From an uncultured bacterium (GTDB taxonomy: Bacteria > Cyanobacteriota > Vampirovibrionia > Gastranaerophilales > Gastranaerophilaceae), in the NCBI GenBank assembly GCA_900553845.1, contig USEW01000005.1, forward strand, positions 1-34,034: a stretch of DNA of 34,034 nucleotides, read 5' to 3'. The notes under the pieces are model-generated. The model was given only the letters and a program-made list of their open reading frames with translations, was not told the DNA's origin and made no database searches. This document shows positions 15,014 through 23,498 of the stretch, one piece after another; positions within the stretch are counted from its first letter, which is position 1, and every line of letters starts with the position of its first letter. Position numbers and translations under genes: made by a program.

Positions 15014-16042
15014 ATGGAAATAAGTCGAAATAATTTTAACGGTAATCTAAACTATAGTGGAATATATAATAAGTCTAAAAAACACGATAAAACATCGTTT
15101 AAGGGACTTGATGGTGTTGTAGTTGCAACTATGGATGCTATTGAACGCGGAGGAACTGCTGCTTCATTTACAATCCAGGATATGCTTGGAACGAATATTC
15201 CAAGAACACTGACAGCTCTTGATAGAAATAGGGAAGAATTAGGGCATCCAAATTATGCGCATGCTGGTGAAGTTGCAATCCGTGAATTTGTAACAGGGCC
15301 TTTATTGTTTCTTGTTCCTGCTACTATTTTAAAACTATTTACAATCAAGCATAAATCCGGCAATGTTACTGTTAATACAATTAATGGTTTAAGTGATGTA
15401 GCTGCCGAGTCTTTGAAAAATATTAAAAATTTGAGTGATGAAAAAAATTTAAGTGCAACGTTTTATAATGATGTTTTCAAAAATGTTCTTGAAAACGCAG
15501 GTTATAAAGGTGGTGATATAAATGATAAAGCTAAAGATTTTTCAGTAAGATTTATGAACTCTCTTAAAGCACCTAAAAAGGGATTTTTTAAAAAACTTTT
15601 AAATAAAGCTCAGCCTGGTACAAAAGATGATATTTTAGGAAAATTATGTGATGATATTTCAAAAATAATCAAACAAAATTCAAATGATTCCTCTAAAGAT
15701 TTTGTCAAAGTTACAATAGGAAAAACAAAAAAGTACGACCGTAATATTTATAAGTTTTTTGATGAACTTGAATATTACACTCAAGATATGTCAAATAGTT
15801 TAAAAAAATCAATAAATTCATTTGACTCTGATAAATTTGCAAAACAATTTAATAAAACAAGAAGTATATTTCGTGTATTTTTAAATATATTCATGACAGT
15901 TGGTACAATGATAGTTGTTTCCAATGTTCCAAAATTGTATATGCGAAGTAAAGAAAATCCGGCTCTTGCAGGGCTTAAGCCAAATACTCAGGCTTCTGAC
16001 GTTTCTTTTAACCAGGAGAAGACATGTAATGAAAGTAAATAA
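15014..16042 (+). CDS. Unknown membrane protein, first of a similar pair ('SFKG' N-terminus)
   Basis: The start is ATG 15014, placed seven bases after GAAGG; ATG 15008 lies almost on top of that site. 342 residues. The N-terminus is polar and reaches the short motif TSFKG at about 27-31. A first hydrophobic segment is at about 93-112 (FVTGPLLFLVPATILKLF) and a second at about 284-307 (VFLNIFMTVGTMIVVSNVP). Between them is a lysine-rich, mostly helical region of about 170 residues. No enzymatic motif is seen. The gene overlaps the next one by 14 nt, and that neighbour has the same plan, so they probably work together. Not recognised in any family I know. Confidence 0.7.
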   Translation: MEISRNNFNGNLNYSGIYNKSKKHDKTSFKGLDGVVVATMDAIERGGTAASFTIQDMLGTNIPRTLTALDRNREELGHPNYAHAGEVAIREFVTGPLLFLVPATILKLFTIKHKSGNVTVNTINGLSDVAAESLKNIKNLSDEKNLSATFYNDVFKNVLENAGYKGGDINDKAKDFSVRFMNSLKAPKKGFFKKLLNKAQPGTKDDILGKLCDDISKIIKQNSNDSSKDFVKVTIGKTKKYDRNIYKFFDELEYYTQDMSNSLKKSINSFDSDKFAKQFNKTRSIFRVFLNIFMTVGTMIVVSNVPKLYMRSKENPALAGLKPNTQASDVSFNQEKTCNESK

Positions 16043-16937
16043 TATCGCGACAAATATTTATCATAATGAAAATACAAATAACAAGCCATCTATACAAAAG
16101 ACTAATGTCTCATTTGGTGCTAGTGGTGCAAGTTTTTTACGCAAACTTAATGAAAAAATGGAGTATTCAGGTATATCAATGCCTGTTTTAGCTCTTGGTA
16201 TTGTTTCCTTTGGAGCTATTTTACTTCCTAGGCTTATTAAAGCGCGTGATAATACTGAGCGTGCAGAAATACTCCAAAGAGATGTAACGACTATTATTAT
16301 AATGATGATGGGGTCATTTTCTTTACGTAATATAATGTCAACACTATCGGCAAAAAAATCAGGCTATGCTTTGCTTCAAGGTAATCATAAAGCAAATCCT
16401 TTTGTTAAAACCTTAAATTTATTTAATCCTTTTGGTTCAACAAATATACTTTCAAGTTCGCAGCTTGTATCAAAATATAGCAAAATTGACGACTACAAGG
16501 AAGGTTTTTATGGATTTTCAAAATTTTTAAATGATAATGGTGGTGATGCAAAAAAATTCTTTTCTTCTGATAAAAAATTAAAGAGAATTGTCGAAGATTT
16601 ATATAAACAATTTAAACCTGATAAAGGAGCTTCTACATTTAAAGAAGCATCTAAGAATGATATAGTTGAAATGTTTAAACGAATAAATTCTTCAAATGAT
16701 AAGACCGATGTCTTAAATGATTTAACAGGATTATTTCAAAAAACAGATAACACTTTTGTCAAAAAAGCTAAATTTATGAATAGTTTTTTTGATTTTTTGT
16801 CAACATTTTTATTTATTCCTTTATTTCTTGGTGTTGGATTGCCGAAAATAAATGAAAAAACAGTTCGAAAAATGGTTGAAGAAAATCCTGATGCAATGAA
16901 AAATAGTCAATTGCAGATAATAAATTTAAATGGTTAG
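16029..16937 (+). CDS. Unknown membrane protein, second of a similar pair ('SFGA' N-terminus)
   Basis: Starts at ATG 16029 with AGGAG at 16014-16018, inside the end of the upstream gene; 302 residues. The plan matches the neighbour: polar N-terminus with NVSFGA at about 26-31, hydrophobic segments at about 50-70 (SMPVLALGIVSFGAILLPRL) and 86-105 (VTTIIIMMMGSFSLRNIMS), a soluble lysine-rich helical middle, and a final hydrophobic segment near 257-275 (LFIPLFLGVGLP). The gene ends seven bases before the convergent HDOD gene. I cannot name a family. The shared layout and overlap point to a two-component membrane assembly. Confidence 0.7.
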   Translation: MKVNNIATNIYHNENTNNKPSIQKTNVSFGASGASFLRKLNEKMEYSGISMPVLALGIVSFGAILLPRLIKARDNTERAEILQRDVTTIIIMMMGSFSLRNIMSTLSAKKSGYALLQGNHKANPFVKTLNLFNPFGSTNILSSSQLVSKYSKIDDYKEGFYGFSKFLNDNGGDAKKFFSSDKKLKRIVEDLYKQFKPDKGASTFKEASKNDIVEMFKRINSSNDKTDVLNDLTGLFQKTDNTFVKKAKFMNSFFDFLSTFLFIPLFLGVGLPKINEKTVRKMVEENPDAMKNSQLQIINLNG

Positions 16938-16943
16938 AGGCTG

Positions 16944-16968
16944 TTAATTGAGGCTTTCAATTAATTTT
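16944..16968. terminator. Weak AT-rich hairpin between convergent genes
   Basis: TTAATTGA (16944-16951) and TCAATTAA (16957-16964) form a perfect 8-bp stem followed by four T residues on the plus strand. It would serve the rightward pair; the stem overlaps the last codons of the HDOD gene. AT-only pairing makes it weak. Confidence 0.35.
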
Positions 16969-17741
16969 GAAGCAGTTTCAAAAATAATATCAGATAAAGA
17001 TTCAGTTACATCATATCCAAGTCTTGTTAATTTTTGTATTTTTTCAATATTTTTGTTTGTATAATCACAATGTGCAATAATATCAGCATATGTAACAAGC
17101 CCGACTACAGTGGATATTGACGACTGAAAAGGATTATGATGATATTTTATACAATTTGCAAGCATAACAGGTAATTGCCATTTTTTTGCAAGTTTAAATC
17201 CAATATCAGTATGTGATGCACCAATCAGTAAGTTTTCAACTTCAAGTATATTATTACCTTCACTCACAAGTGTTTTTACCTTATTATATGCAATTGGAGA
17301 GGAATGGTTTAATACGATTTTGCCGATATCATGTAAAAATGCAACAACAAAAGCATCTTCAGGTTTAATGATATTGACTTGTTTTGCTAAAAATTCGCAA
17401 GCTATTGCAGAAATTATTGAATGTTCCCATAAATCCCTGCCTCCTCGTGAGGTAAGCATTGGTTTTAATGTTATAGCAATAACTGTTTTTCGTATTTCAT
17501 TAAATCCCAAAAGCGATATAGCATTTTGTATTGAAGTAATTTGTTTTGGAAGCCCATAATATGCTGAATTTACAAGTTTTAATACCTGCGTTGTTAATGA
17601 ATGGTCGTATGATATAATTTTTGCAAGTTCTTTTAAACCCGAGTTTTCTGTTTTTATTATATTTAGTGCTTTCATAACTACATTTGGCATAGCAGGAAGA
17701 GCATCATATTTGTTTATTATATTTTGCATATTATTGTTCAT
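16944..17741 (-). CDS. HDOD-domain signalling protein
   Basis: 265 residues. HDOD domains are degenerate or modified HD folds found in signalling proteins, usually non-enzymatic. LPAMPNVVMKALNIIK near residue 15 is the typical domain start. It is followed by SLTTQVLKLVNSAYYGLPKQ with the usual 'L-x-x-x-V-N-S-A-x-Y-G' phrase, then ISLLGFNEIRK. Further on AFLHDIGKIVLNH retains a real HD pair (His-Asp), so some phosphohydrolase capacity cannot be excluded. It is the last gene of the operon, six bases after ftsX, which hints at a link to division or envelope control. No sensory or receiver domain is attached. Confidence 0.88.
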   Translation of the reverse strand: MNNNMQNIINKYDALPAMPNVVMKALNIIKTENSGLKELAKIISYDHSLTTQVLKLVNSAYYGLPKQITSIQNAISLLGFNEIRKTVIAITLKPMLTSRGGRDLWEHSIISAIACEFLAKQVNIIKPEDAFVVAFLHDIGKIVLNHSSPIAYNKVKTLVSEGNNILEVENLLIGASHTDIGFKLAKKWQLPVMLANCIKYHHNPFQSSISTVVGLVTYADIIAHCDYTNKNIEKIQKLTRLGYDVTESLSDIIFETASKLIESLN

Positions 17742-17747
17742 TTTTAT

Positions 17748-18656
17748 TTATACCTGAATATGTTTTTTTATTGATAAAATACTACCACCTGAAGCGAATA
17801 TGATTGCTAAAATAAAAATAGCTACTGAAACTAACTTATCAGCAAATATTGGTGATGGTATCATAAAGAAATGATGGACATTATTTAAGCCGTTTTGTAT
17901 TGCTGACATTGGCAAAAGAGATATAATTGCGCTTAAAAATCCGTATATTGCTCCTTGAAGTATTAAAGGGGTTCTTATATACCAATTGCTTACACCCATA
18001 AGGCGCATTATTTCAATTTCATCTTTTCTCGATTGTATAACAAGTTGAATTGTATTGTTTATTATAGTTATTGTTAAAATAGCTGCTATAATTATAACTA
18101 TAATGGTAACCGTACGAACAACAGAATTAAATATTTCCATTTTTTGTGCTATATCTTTTGCATAATTTAAGTCCTCTACACCATTTAGTGTTTTAATTTT
18201 TTGAAATACAATATCAAGATTTTTGGGTTCGTCAATTTGCACATGAATGGTATCGGGAAGCGGATTTTTAATATTTGGCATATCCATTTCTTTTCTCAAC
18301 TTATTCCATGATGTTTCCTTTGGTATAATTTTTGTTGACTTTACATTATCAATATGAGAGATAGATTCGGCCAATAATCTTGTATCATACTGGGGTTTTA
18401 CATATACTGATAACTGTAGCGAACTTCCAATAGCCTGGGCAAAAGTTGATACCGATATTGACGTTCTAAATAATGCTCCAAATATTGTCAGTATAGCAAC
18501 AAGTGTCGATATTATAGCTAAATTTACCCATCCTGTTCGTTTTATGCTGTATAATGCTTCCATTATTATACGGTAGATAATCCTCAATTCAGTTATAATA
18601 TCTTTTGGGATATGAGGTTTTACGTGTTTTTTTATTGTATTTCGTGTATTACTCAT
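17748..18656 (-). CDS. ftsX: Cell-division ABC transporter permease FtsX
   Basis: FtsX pairs with FtsE in the inner membrane and transmits ATP-driven conformational change to periplasmic regulators of cell-wall hydrolases. The 302-residue protein shows the family topology: one helix near the N-terminus (VNLAIISTLVAILTIFGALF), a periplasmic domain of about 110 residues, then three helices (TVTIIVIIIAAILTITII, LQGAIYGFLSAIISLL, SVAIFILAIIFASGG). Between the second and third helices RKDEIEIMRLMGVSNWYIR is the conserved coupling segment. ATG 18656 is preferred because AGGTGG lies just upstream; GTG 18665 is the longer choice. The start overlaps the ftsE end by eight bases. The likely partner LytM/EnvC-like protein is encoded at 28993-30114. 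Confidence 0.93.
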   Translation of the reverse strand: MSNTRNTIKKHVKPHIPKDIITELRIIYRIIMEALYSIKRTGWVNLAIISTLVAILTIFGALFRTSISVSTFAQAIGSSLQLSVYVKPQYDTRLLAESISHIDNVKSTKIIPKETSWNKLRKEMDMPNIKNPLPDTIHVQIDEPKNLDIVFQKIKTLNGVEDLNYAKDIAQKMEIFNSVVRTVTIIVIIIAAILTITIINNTIQLVIQSRKDEIEIMRLMGVSNWYIRTPLILQGAIYGFLSAIISLLPMSAIQNGLNNVHHFFMIPSPIFADKLVSVAIFILAIIFASGGSILSIKKHIQV

Positions 18657-19323
18657 ATGTACCACCTAACTCGTCACGTATTATTTCACCATTTTGCAAA
18701 GTTATTACTCTTTTGCGGAAATGATTTACCATAGCTTTATCATGTGTTGAAATAATTAATGTAATTCCTTTTAAATTTATTTGTTCTAAAATTTGCATAA
18801 TTTCAAGTGAATTTTTTGGATCCAGATTGCCTGTTGGCTCATCAGCTATAAGTAAAGGTGGTCCGTTTACAATTGCACGTGCTATTGAAACACGCTGTTG
18901 TTCACCGCCTGAAAGTTCATTTGCTTTTGCCTTTATTTTATTATCCAAATCAACTATTTTTAAGGCTCCTAAAACTCTAGCTTCTATTTCGCGAGAGCTA
19001 TAACCAAGTGTCCTTATAACATAAGCTACATTATCATATACACTTTGATTATGAAGCAGTTTATAATCTTGAAATACAATACCCATACAACGACGTAAAT
19101 TTGGAACTTTATAGTTTGGCAAATTTGCGACATTAACGTTACCAATTGTTACAACACCATTTGAAGGTATCTCTTCACGATATAAAAGCTTCATTAAAGT
19201 TGACTTACCGGCGCCTGACGCACCTGTTAAAAAGACAAATTCGCCTGCATTAATATTTAAATTTACATTCCTTAAGGCATACGTATTTTTATATTTTTTT
19301 GATACATTAATTAATTTTATCAT
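18649..19323 (-). CDS. ftsE: Cell-division ATP-binding protein FtsE
   Basis: The ATPase of the FtsEX complex, 224 residues, normal length. Walker A GASGAGKST is near residues 33-41, the Q-loop is in VFQDYKLL, the signature LSGGEQQRVSIARAI follows, Walker B is LLIADEPTGNLDP, and the switch histidine is in ISTHDK. The 'RREEIPSNGVVTIGNVNV'-type early region also fits FtsE. ATG 19323 has no clear Shine-Dalgarno; it follows the transketolase C-subunit gene by 54 bases in the same operon. The pairing with ftsX makes this assignment secure over generic LolD-type ATPases. Confidence 0.94.
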   Translation of the reverse strand: MIKLINVSKKYKNTYALRNVNLNINAGEFVFLTGASGAGKSTLMKLLYREEIPSNGVVTIGNVNVANLPNYKVPNLRRCMGIVFQDYKLLHNQSVYDNVAYVIRTLGYSSREIEARVLGALKIVDLDNKIKAKANELSGGEQQRVSIARAIVNGPPLLIADEPTGNLDPKNSLEIMQILEQINLKGITLIISTHDKAMVNHFRKRVITLQNGEIIRDELGGTYE

Positions 19324-19377
19324 ATTTTTTAAGTTTTAATAAACCCATATTTTCTAAATATCATTTATATTTATATT

Positions 19378-20337
19378 TTACACTAAATATTTTTTTATTT
19401 CATTTGCAATTTGATTTGGAGTTAAATTGTAATATTCAAGTAACTCATCAGGTTTTCCTGATTGACCGAAAGTGTCATTAACTCCAAATTTTATAACACG
19501 ACAAGGGTAATTTGAAGAACAAACAACATCGCAAACTGATGACCCGACTCCGCCAATGATTGAATGATTTTCCAAAGTAAATATAGGTTTTTGTTTTTTT
19601 GCTATTTTTATTATGCTTTCTTTATCAATTGGTTTTATCATTCCAATATGCATAACTTCAATATTTAAATCATTTTCTTCTTTTAATACTTTTGCTGCTT
19701 TAATTGCATTATATGTAAATTCACCTGTTGAAATAATGGTTGCATCATTACCTGACATTAATGTAGAGGCTTTATAGGGGTTAAAGTTATTTTCTTCATT
19801 GAATACATCATAAACGTCACAACGTGATAATCTAATATACATTGGTTTATTGTATGATAACGAGAATTCAAGTATTTTTTTTGTTTCATTGGCGTCACAT
19901 GGTGAATAAATCATCATATTTGGAATAGCTTTCATAATGGCAATATCTTCCAAAGCCTGATGTGATGCTCCATCTTCACCAACTGTTAAGCCACAATGTG
20001 TTGCAACAATTTTTACATCTAAATCGTTATAACATAATGTATTTCGTATCTGTTCCCATGCTCGTCCGGTTGCAAACATTGCAAACGACGAAACATAAAC
20101 TTTTTTGCCTGTTAAACTTAATCCGCAAGCTTGTGTTATTAAGTTTTGCTCTGCAATGCCAACATTAAAAAATCTACCAGGATGTTTTTTTGCAAAAATA
20201 CTTGTTTTGGTGGAACAAGATAAATCTGCATCCAAAACAACTATATCCTCTCTTTTTTCACCAAATGCAGAAATGGTTTCTCCATAAATATTTCTCATTG
20301 ACTGCTTATTTTTATTATCATTTAAAATATTTTTCAT
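19378..20337 (-). CDS. Transketolase, C-terminal subunit (split enzyme)
   Basis: Transketolase moves two-carbon ketol units between pentose-phosphate sugars using thiamine diphosphate. In the split form this chain supplies the pyrimidine-binding and C-terminal domains. Seen: SAFGEKREDIVVLDADLSCS at the start, GRFFNVGIAEQN carrying the conserved glutamate that activates the cofactor (here GIAEQN), VGEDGASHQALEDIAIMK, and a C-terminal domain with GGVGSSVCDV. 319 residues is normal. The start lies eight bases after the N-subunit stop, so the two are translated together. 1-deoxyxylulose-5-phosphate synthase is an alternative fold-mate but is normally one chain. Confidence 0.9.
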   Translation of the reverse strand: MKNILNDNKNKQSMRNIYGETISAFGEKREDIVVLDADLSCSTKTSIFAKKHPGRFFNVGIAEQNLITQACGLSLTGKKVYVSSFAMFATGRAWEQIRNTLCYNDLDVKIVATHCGLTVGEDGASHQALEDIAIMKAIPNMMIYSPCDANETKKILEFSLSYNKPMYIRLSRCDVYDVFNEENNFNPYKASTLMSGNDATIISTGEFTYNAIKAAKVLKEENDLNIEVMHIGMIKPIDKESIIKIAKKQKPIFTLENHSIIGGVGSSVCDVVCSSNYPCRVIKFGVNDTFGQSGKPDELLEYYNLTPNQIANEIKKYLV

Positions 20338-20344
20338 AATTTTT

Positions 20345-21190
20345 TTACTTAAGCTCCTCTATTGCTTTATTGTACTCATCAACATTTGGTGCTTTGCCGT
20401 GCCAGTCTTTATTATTATTCATAAATGAAACGCCATAGCCTTTTTTTGTATTAGCTATAATACAAGTTGGTTTTTCTTTTGATAATTTAGCATTTTCATA
20501 TGCATCTAAAATTTGGTCATAATCATGTCCGTCAATTTCATAAACATCCCAATTAAAGCTTTTAAATTTTTGATTTAAGTTTGAAAGCGACATTACATCA
20601 TCAGTTTTGCCGTCAATTTGTAAATCATTTTTATCAACAATTGCTATTATGTTATTTAATTTGTTATGAGACGAACTCATAATTGCTTCCCAGACGTTTC
20701 CCTCTTGAAGTTCACCGTCACCAAGCAATACAAATACTTTTGATGTATCATTTTTATCAAGCTTCAACCCCAAAGCAATACCATTGGCAATAGATAAACC
20801 CTGTCCCAATGAACCTGTTGAAACTTCAACGCAGTCCAAAAATTTTTTTGATGGATGACCCTGAAGTTTTGAACCAAGTTTTCGAAATGTCATAAGATCT
20901 TCTTTTGATATATATCCAAATTGTGCAAGAACAGCATAATATAATGCGCTTGCATGACCTTTTGATAAAATAAATCTGTCTCGTTTGGAATAATTTATGT
21001 CACTATTTTTTTTGTGGTTTAAACTTTTAAAAAATAAAGTAAGCATTAATTCAACTGACGAAAAAGCACCACCTATATGTCCGCTTTTTGCATTATAAAC
21101 CATTTTTAAAATATCAAGACGCACTTCTCGCGCCATTAAATTTAGTTTTTGTTTTTCATCATTTGTCAAACAAACTTCATTTTTTAACAT
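20345..21190 (-). CDS. Transketolase, N-terminal subunit (split enzyme)
   Basis: Carries the diphosphate-binding half of transketolase. The thiamine diphosphate motif runs GDGELQEGNVWEAIMSSSHN (G-D-G-x ... N). GHIGGAFSSVELMLTLFF and DRFILSKGHASALYYAVL are the typical substrate and cofactor-loop histidine blocks, and STGSLGQGLSIANGIALG precedes them in structure. 281 residues fits split N-subunits. ATG 21190 overlaps the stop of the upstream glycosyltransferase by one base (TAATG). Its setting between a surface-polysaccharide gene and division genes suggests supply of pentose or heptose precursors, which is inference. Confidence 0.91.
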   Translation of the reverse strand: MLKNEVCLTNDEKQKLNLMAREVRLDILKMVYNAKSGHIGGAFSSVELMLTLFFKSLNHKKNSDINYSKRDRFILSKGHASALYYAVLAQFGYISKEDLMTFRKLGSKLQGHPSKKFLDCVEVSTGSLGQGLSIANGIALGLKLDKNDTSKVFVLLGDGELQEGNVWEAIMSSSHNKLNNIIAIVDKNDLQIDGKTDDVMSLSNLNQKFKSFNWDVYEIDGHDYDQILDAYENAKLSKEKPTCIIANTKKGYGVSFMNNNKDWHGKAPNVDEYNKAIEELK

Positions 21191-21945
21191 TAATTACATC
21201 CACCACTTTCTTTTAACATATTATTTATTATAACCTTTATTATAAACATTGGCAAAGTTGGAAATATTCTCTTAAATCTACTTGGTTGAGAAATAACACG
21301 ATATAACCATTCAAGCCCTGATTTTTGGAAAATTAATGGCGCCCTTTTTACATAACCTGACCATACATCAAAGCTGCCTCCAACACCAATAAAAACACAA
21401 CCTTCTATATTTTCTTTCAGGTTATTTATAAATAGCTCTTGCTTTTTCCCTCCCATTGCTACAAGAATTATTTTGGGAGCTATTTTGATTATATAATCAT
21501 TAATAATCTTTTCTTCACTTATATCAAAAAAACCATTATGGCAATACGTTATATTTAAATTGGGTATTTTAAGTTTTAAATTTTCGCAAGCTTTATTAAT
21601 AATTTCATCTTTTGACCCAATTAATGCAACAGGATAATTATATTTAGCAGATTCTTTAAGCAAGTTAAAAGCAAAATCAACACCTGGAATCCTTGAAGCA
21701 CTTTTGACACCGCTTAATTTCAAAGCAAGCATTACCCCAACACCATCAGGGATTGTTAAATCAGCACTTTTAAGTATGGATTTTAATTCGTTATCTTTAT
21801 TACCCTGTTCAATAATTTCAGGATTTATAGTAACAACATGTGTACTTTTTCCATTTTCAAGCCGGTTTAGTGTATATTTAAGTGCATCGTTAAAATTTAT
21901 TATATCAACATCAAAACCTAAAACATTAAATTTTTTCAATTGCAT
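21190..21945 (-). CDS. WecG/TagA/CpsF-family glycosyltransferase
   Basis: Family members (GT26) transfer N-acetylmannosamine or related sugars from UDP to lipid-linked carriers in teichoic acid, enterobacterial common antigen or exopolysaccharide synthesis, at the inner face of the membrane. Seen: THVVTINPEIIEQGNKD, then LTIPDGVGVMLALKL with the conserved D-G-x-G, SRIPGVDF, VALIGSKDE, ILVAMGGKKQE and a GVGGSFDVWSG block. The C-terminal WLYRVISQPSRFKRIFP then a hydrophobic tail is the family's membrane-association element. 251 residues is normal. It is the first gene of the operon and sits behind the promoter at 21979-22007. The actual sugar and polymer cannot be told. Confidence 0.9.
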   Translation of the reverse strand: MQLKKFNVLGFDVDIINFNDALKYTLNRLENGKSTHVVTINPEIIEQGNKDNELKSILKSADLTIPDGVGVMLALKLSGVKSASRIPGVDFAFNLLKESAKYNYPVALIGSKDEIINKACENLKLKIPNLNITYCHNGFFDISEEKIINDYIIKIAPKIILVAMGGKKQELFINNLKENIEGCVFIGVGGSFDVWSGYVKRAPLIFQKSGLEWLYRVISQPSRFKRIFPTLPMFIIKVIINNMLKESGGCN

Positions 21946-21978
21946 TTTGTTGTTCCGCTAAACTTTATAATTTTTATT

Positions 21979-22007
21979 ATTTTAGCAGATTTAACAAGAT
22001 TTAACAA
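21979..22007 (-). promoter_or_regulatory. Sigma70-type promoter of the wecG-like/transketolase/ftsEX operon
   Basis: Read leftward: -35 TTGTTA (complement of 22002-22007), 17-bp spacer, -10 TAAAAT (complement of 21979-21984). It gives a leader of roughly 25-30 nt before ATG 21945. A second TTGTTA lies inside the spacer. Confidence 0.6.
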
Positions 22008-22058
22008 CTGTTTTATATGATAAGATATAATTCTGTTTATAAATTATATAAATTGTTT

Positions 22059-22967
22059 TTATATATTTCCTATTGCTATTTTTGATAAAACTTCACGGAA
22101 GTCTTTATATAATAATTTTGCAAACTCAGTTGTATCAATTTGCGAAGCAACAATTGCAATTAAGTCGTCAGGTAATTGGGTTACCATATTTAAAATATTT
22201 TTTTGTTCAAGTACCGCCATATTTGTAATAATTTCTTCCTTATCAAGTTCTCGATATGGATTGGTTAAAGCTTCAGGTGAAAATTCTTCATAAACTTCAG
22301 GTTTTATACGCCCCATTTCAAAAATCATTGTCATTTTGCCTTCAGGTTCCATAACTTTCATAGCACGTTTAAAAGCGTTATCGTTTAAGCTTGAAATGTT
22401 ATTAATAATTTCATCTTTATTTGGTTCAACTAACGGCATACCTGTAATTGTTTCATACATTTGGAATAATATTTCATCAGGAATTTTATCCAAATGTTTT
22501 ACCATATCTTCTTTTTTTATTTTATCGCTATCAAAAAATTTGTTTAATTCTTTTTCATTTGTCAACGATAAAAATTTTTCAGGTGAAAATTTATTAAACA
22601 TCATTTTTGTTAATTCTTCTTTTGGCAACTCCTTCATCAACTCAAATAAAGCATCAGTTGTATAGAAATTTAACCCTACAATAAGTTGTTCGTTTTCTAG
22701 CATTGGCAAAATATTTTTTAAATCTGTAGAATTAAGATTTTCTAATATTGCAGTTTTATTTTCATAATTATCGAGTCTAAAAAACTCAATCATTTTTTGC
22801 GGGTCTTGCAAAATTTCTTTGTCAAACTCTTGTGCTTTTTTATTCCCGCTTGCCGCTTCTAAATCAATTATTTCTTCAACAGACTTATTTTCATAAGCTT
22901 TTAAACGTGAAGTGGGGATATTAAAAAGTTGAGTTAACATATATAAATTTATGCTTAAATCAATCAT
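22059..22967 (-). CDS. Unknown helical-repeat protein (MgtE-N/FliG-like appearance)
   Basis: 302 residues, acidic, almost entirely predicted helix. Short helices recur with phrases such as LNSTDLKNILPMLEN, LPKEELTKMMFNKFSPEKF, IPDEILFQMYETI and LPDDLIAIVASQIDTTEF. This pattern of 'L-P-x-E-x-L-x-x-M' units resembles the superhelical N-domain of MgtE and the FliG middle domain, but there is no transporter or motor part. It is likely a scaffold or interaction protein. It is monocistronic between two divergent/convergent units and starts at ATG 22967 without an evident strong ribosome site. A hexamer close to TATAAT lies upstream on the minus strand (complement of 23009-23014). Not recognised. 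Confidence 0.6.
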   Translation of the reverse strand: MIDLSINLYMLTQLFNIPTSRLKAYENKSVEEIIDLEAASGNKKAQEFDKEILQDPQKMIEFFRLDNYENKTAILENLNSTDLKNILPMLENEQLIVGLNFYTTDALFELMKELPKEELTKMMFNKFSPEKFLSLTNEKELNKFFDSDKIKKEDMVKHLDKIPDEILFQMYETITGMPLVEPNKDEIINNISSLNDNAFKRAMKVMEPEGKMTMIFEMGRIKPEVYEEFSPEALTNPYRELDKEEIITNMAVLEQKNILNMVTQLPDDLIAIVASQIDTTEFAKLLYKDFREVLSKIAIGNI

Positions 22968-23066
22968 ATGTCTGTGTTTAACTCCGCAATTTTTAAAATA
23001 CTCTTACTATTATAAAGTATTTTTGTTAAAAAATATTGACTTTTTATATACTCAATTTAACAAAAG

Positions 23067-23097
23067 TTTACATTTTGCATTTTTAAAACCATATAAT
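23067..23097 (+). promoter_or_regulatory. Possible promoter of the RWYDK protein gene
   Basis: A perfect -10 TATAAT (23092-23097) lies 19 bp after TTTACA (23067-23072), a long spacer. The transcript would start near 23104 and include the GGGAGGA ribosome site. Confidence 0.4.
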
Positions 23098-23140
23098 ATA
23101 ATTAAATTAATATAATTTCAATATGGGAGGAATTTTAAGT

Positions 23141-23461
23141 ATGAAAAAAAGATGGTATGATAAACACGATAAAATTGCCGAAACCCTTGAAATTATGAGC
23201 AAAATGGATTTTGAACTACAAAATCAAATTGCAGGACATATGTTGGATGCAGCTAAAACGTTAAAGGATTTTCATAAAGAAGAACCTCAACCTGAGTTAA
23301 GTCTTGGGCTTAATCGTGTTTTGGGGCTTTATAATTATGAAAAGAAAAGAAGATGGTATGATAAAAAATCATACAAACTTCAAGCTGCAATGAAAGCTAT
23401 ATCAACGTTAAATGAAAATGACTATAAAGCAATAATGGAAAGTATCCATGCTTGTTTATAA
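23141..23461 (+). CDS. 106-aa protein with a duplicated RWYDK helical unit
   Basis: ATG 23141 is chosen because GGGAGGA (23125-23131) lies nine bases upstream; ATG 23123 would include that site. Residues 3-38 (KRWYDKHDKIAETLEIMS...) and 70-105 (RRWYDKKSYKLQAAMKAIS...) align as two copies of one unit: basic residues, RWYDK at 4-8 and 71-75, a regular helix, then a second helix. The copies are joined by an acidic proline-bearing linker. No known domain comes to mind. It sits directly before tRNA-Arg. A small adaptor or nucleic-acid-associated role is possible but unproven. Confidence 0.7.
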   Translation: MKKRWYDKHDKIAETLEIMSKMDFELQNQIAGHMLDAAKTLKDFHKEEPQPELSLGLNRVLGLYNYEKKRRWYDKKSYKLQAAMKAISTLNENDYKAIMESIHACL

Positions 23462-23498
23462 AACTTTGTGTTTATGATTTAATATTAAATATCTATGC

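Noticed and set aside
15915..16028. Longer start for the second membrane protein
   Set aside because: It lies wholly inside the upstream gene in another frame; ATG 16029 has AGGAG and begins the sequence that matches its partner.
22336..22665. Plus-strand frame of 109 codons opposite the helical-repeat gene
   Set aside because: It is a shadow of the minus-strand gene; composition is serine/phenylalanine-rich as expected from the antisense of lysine/glutamate codons.
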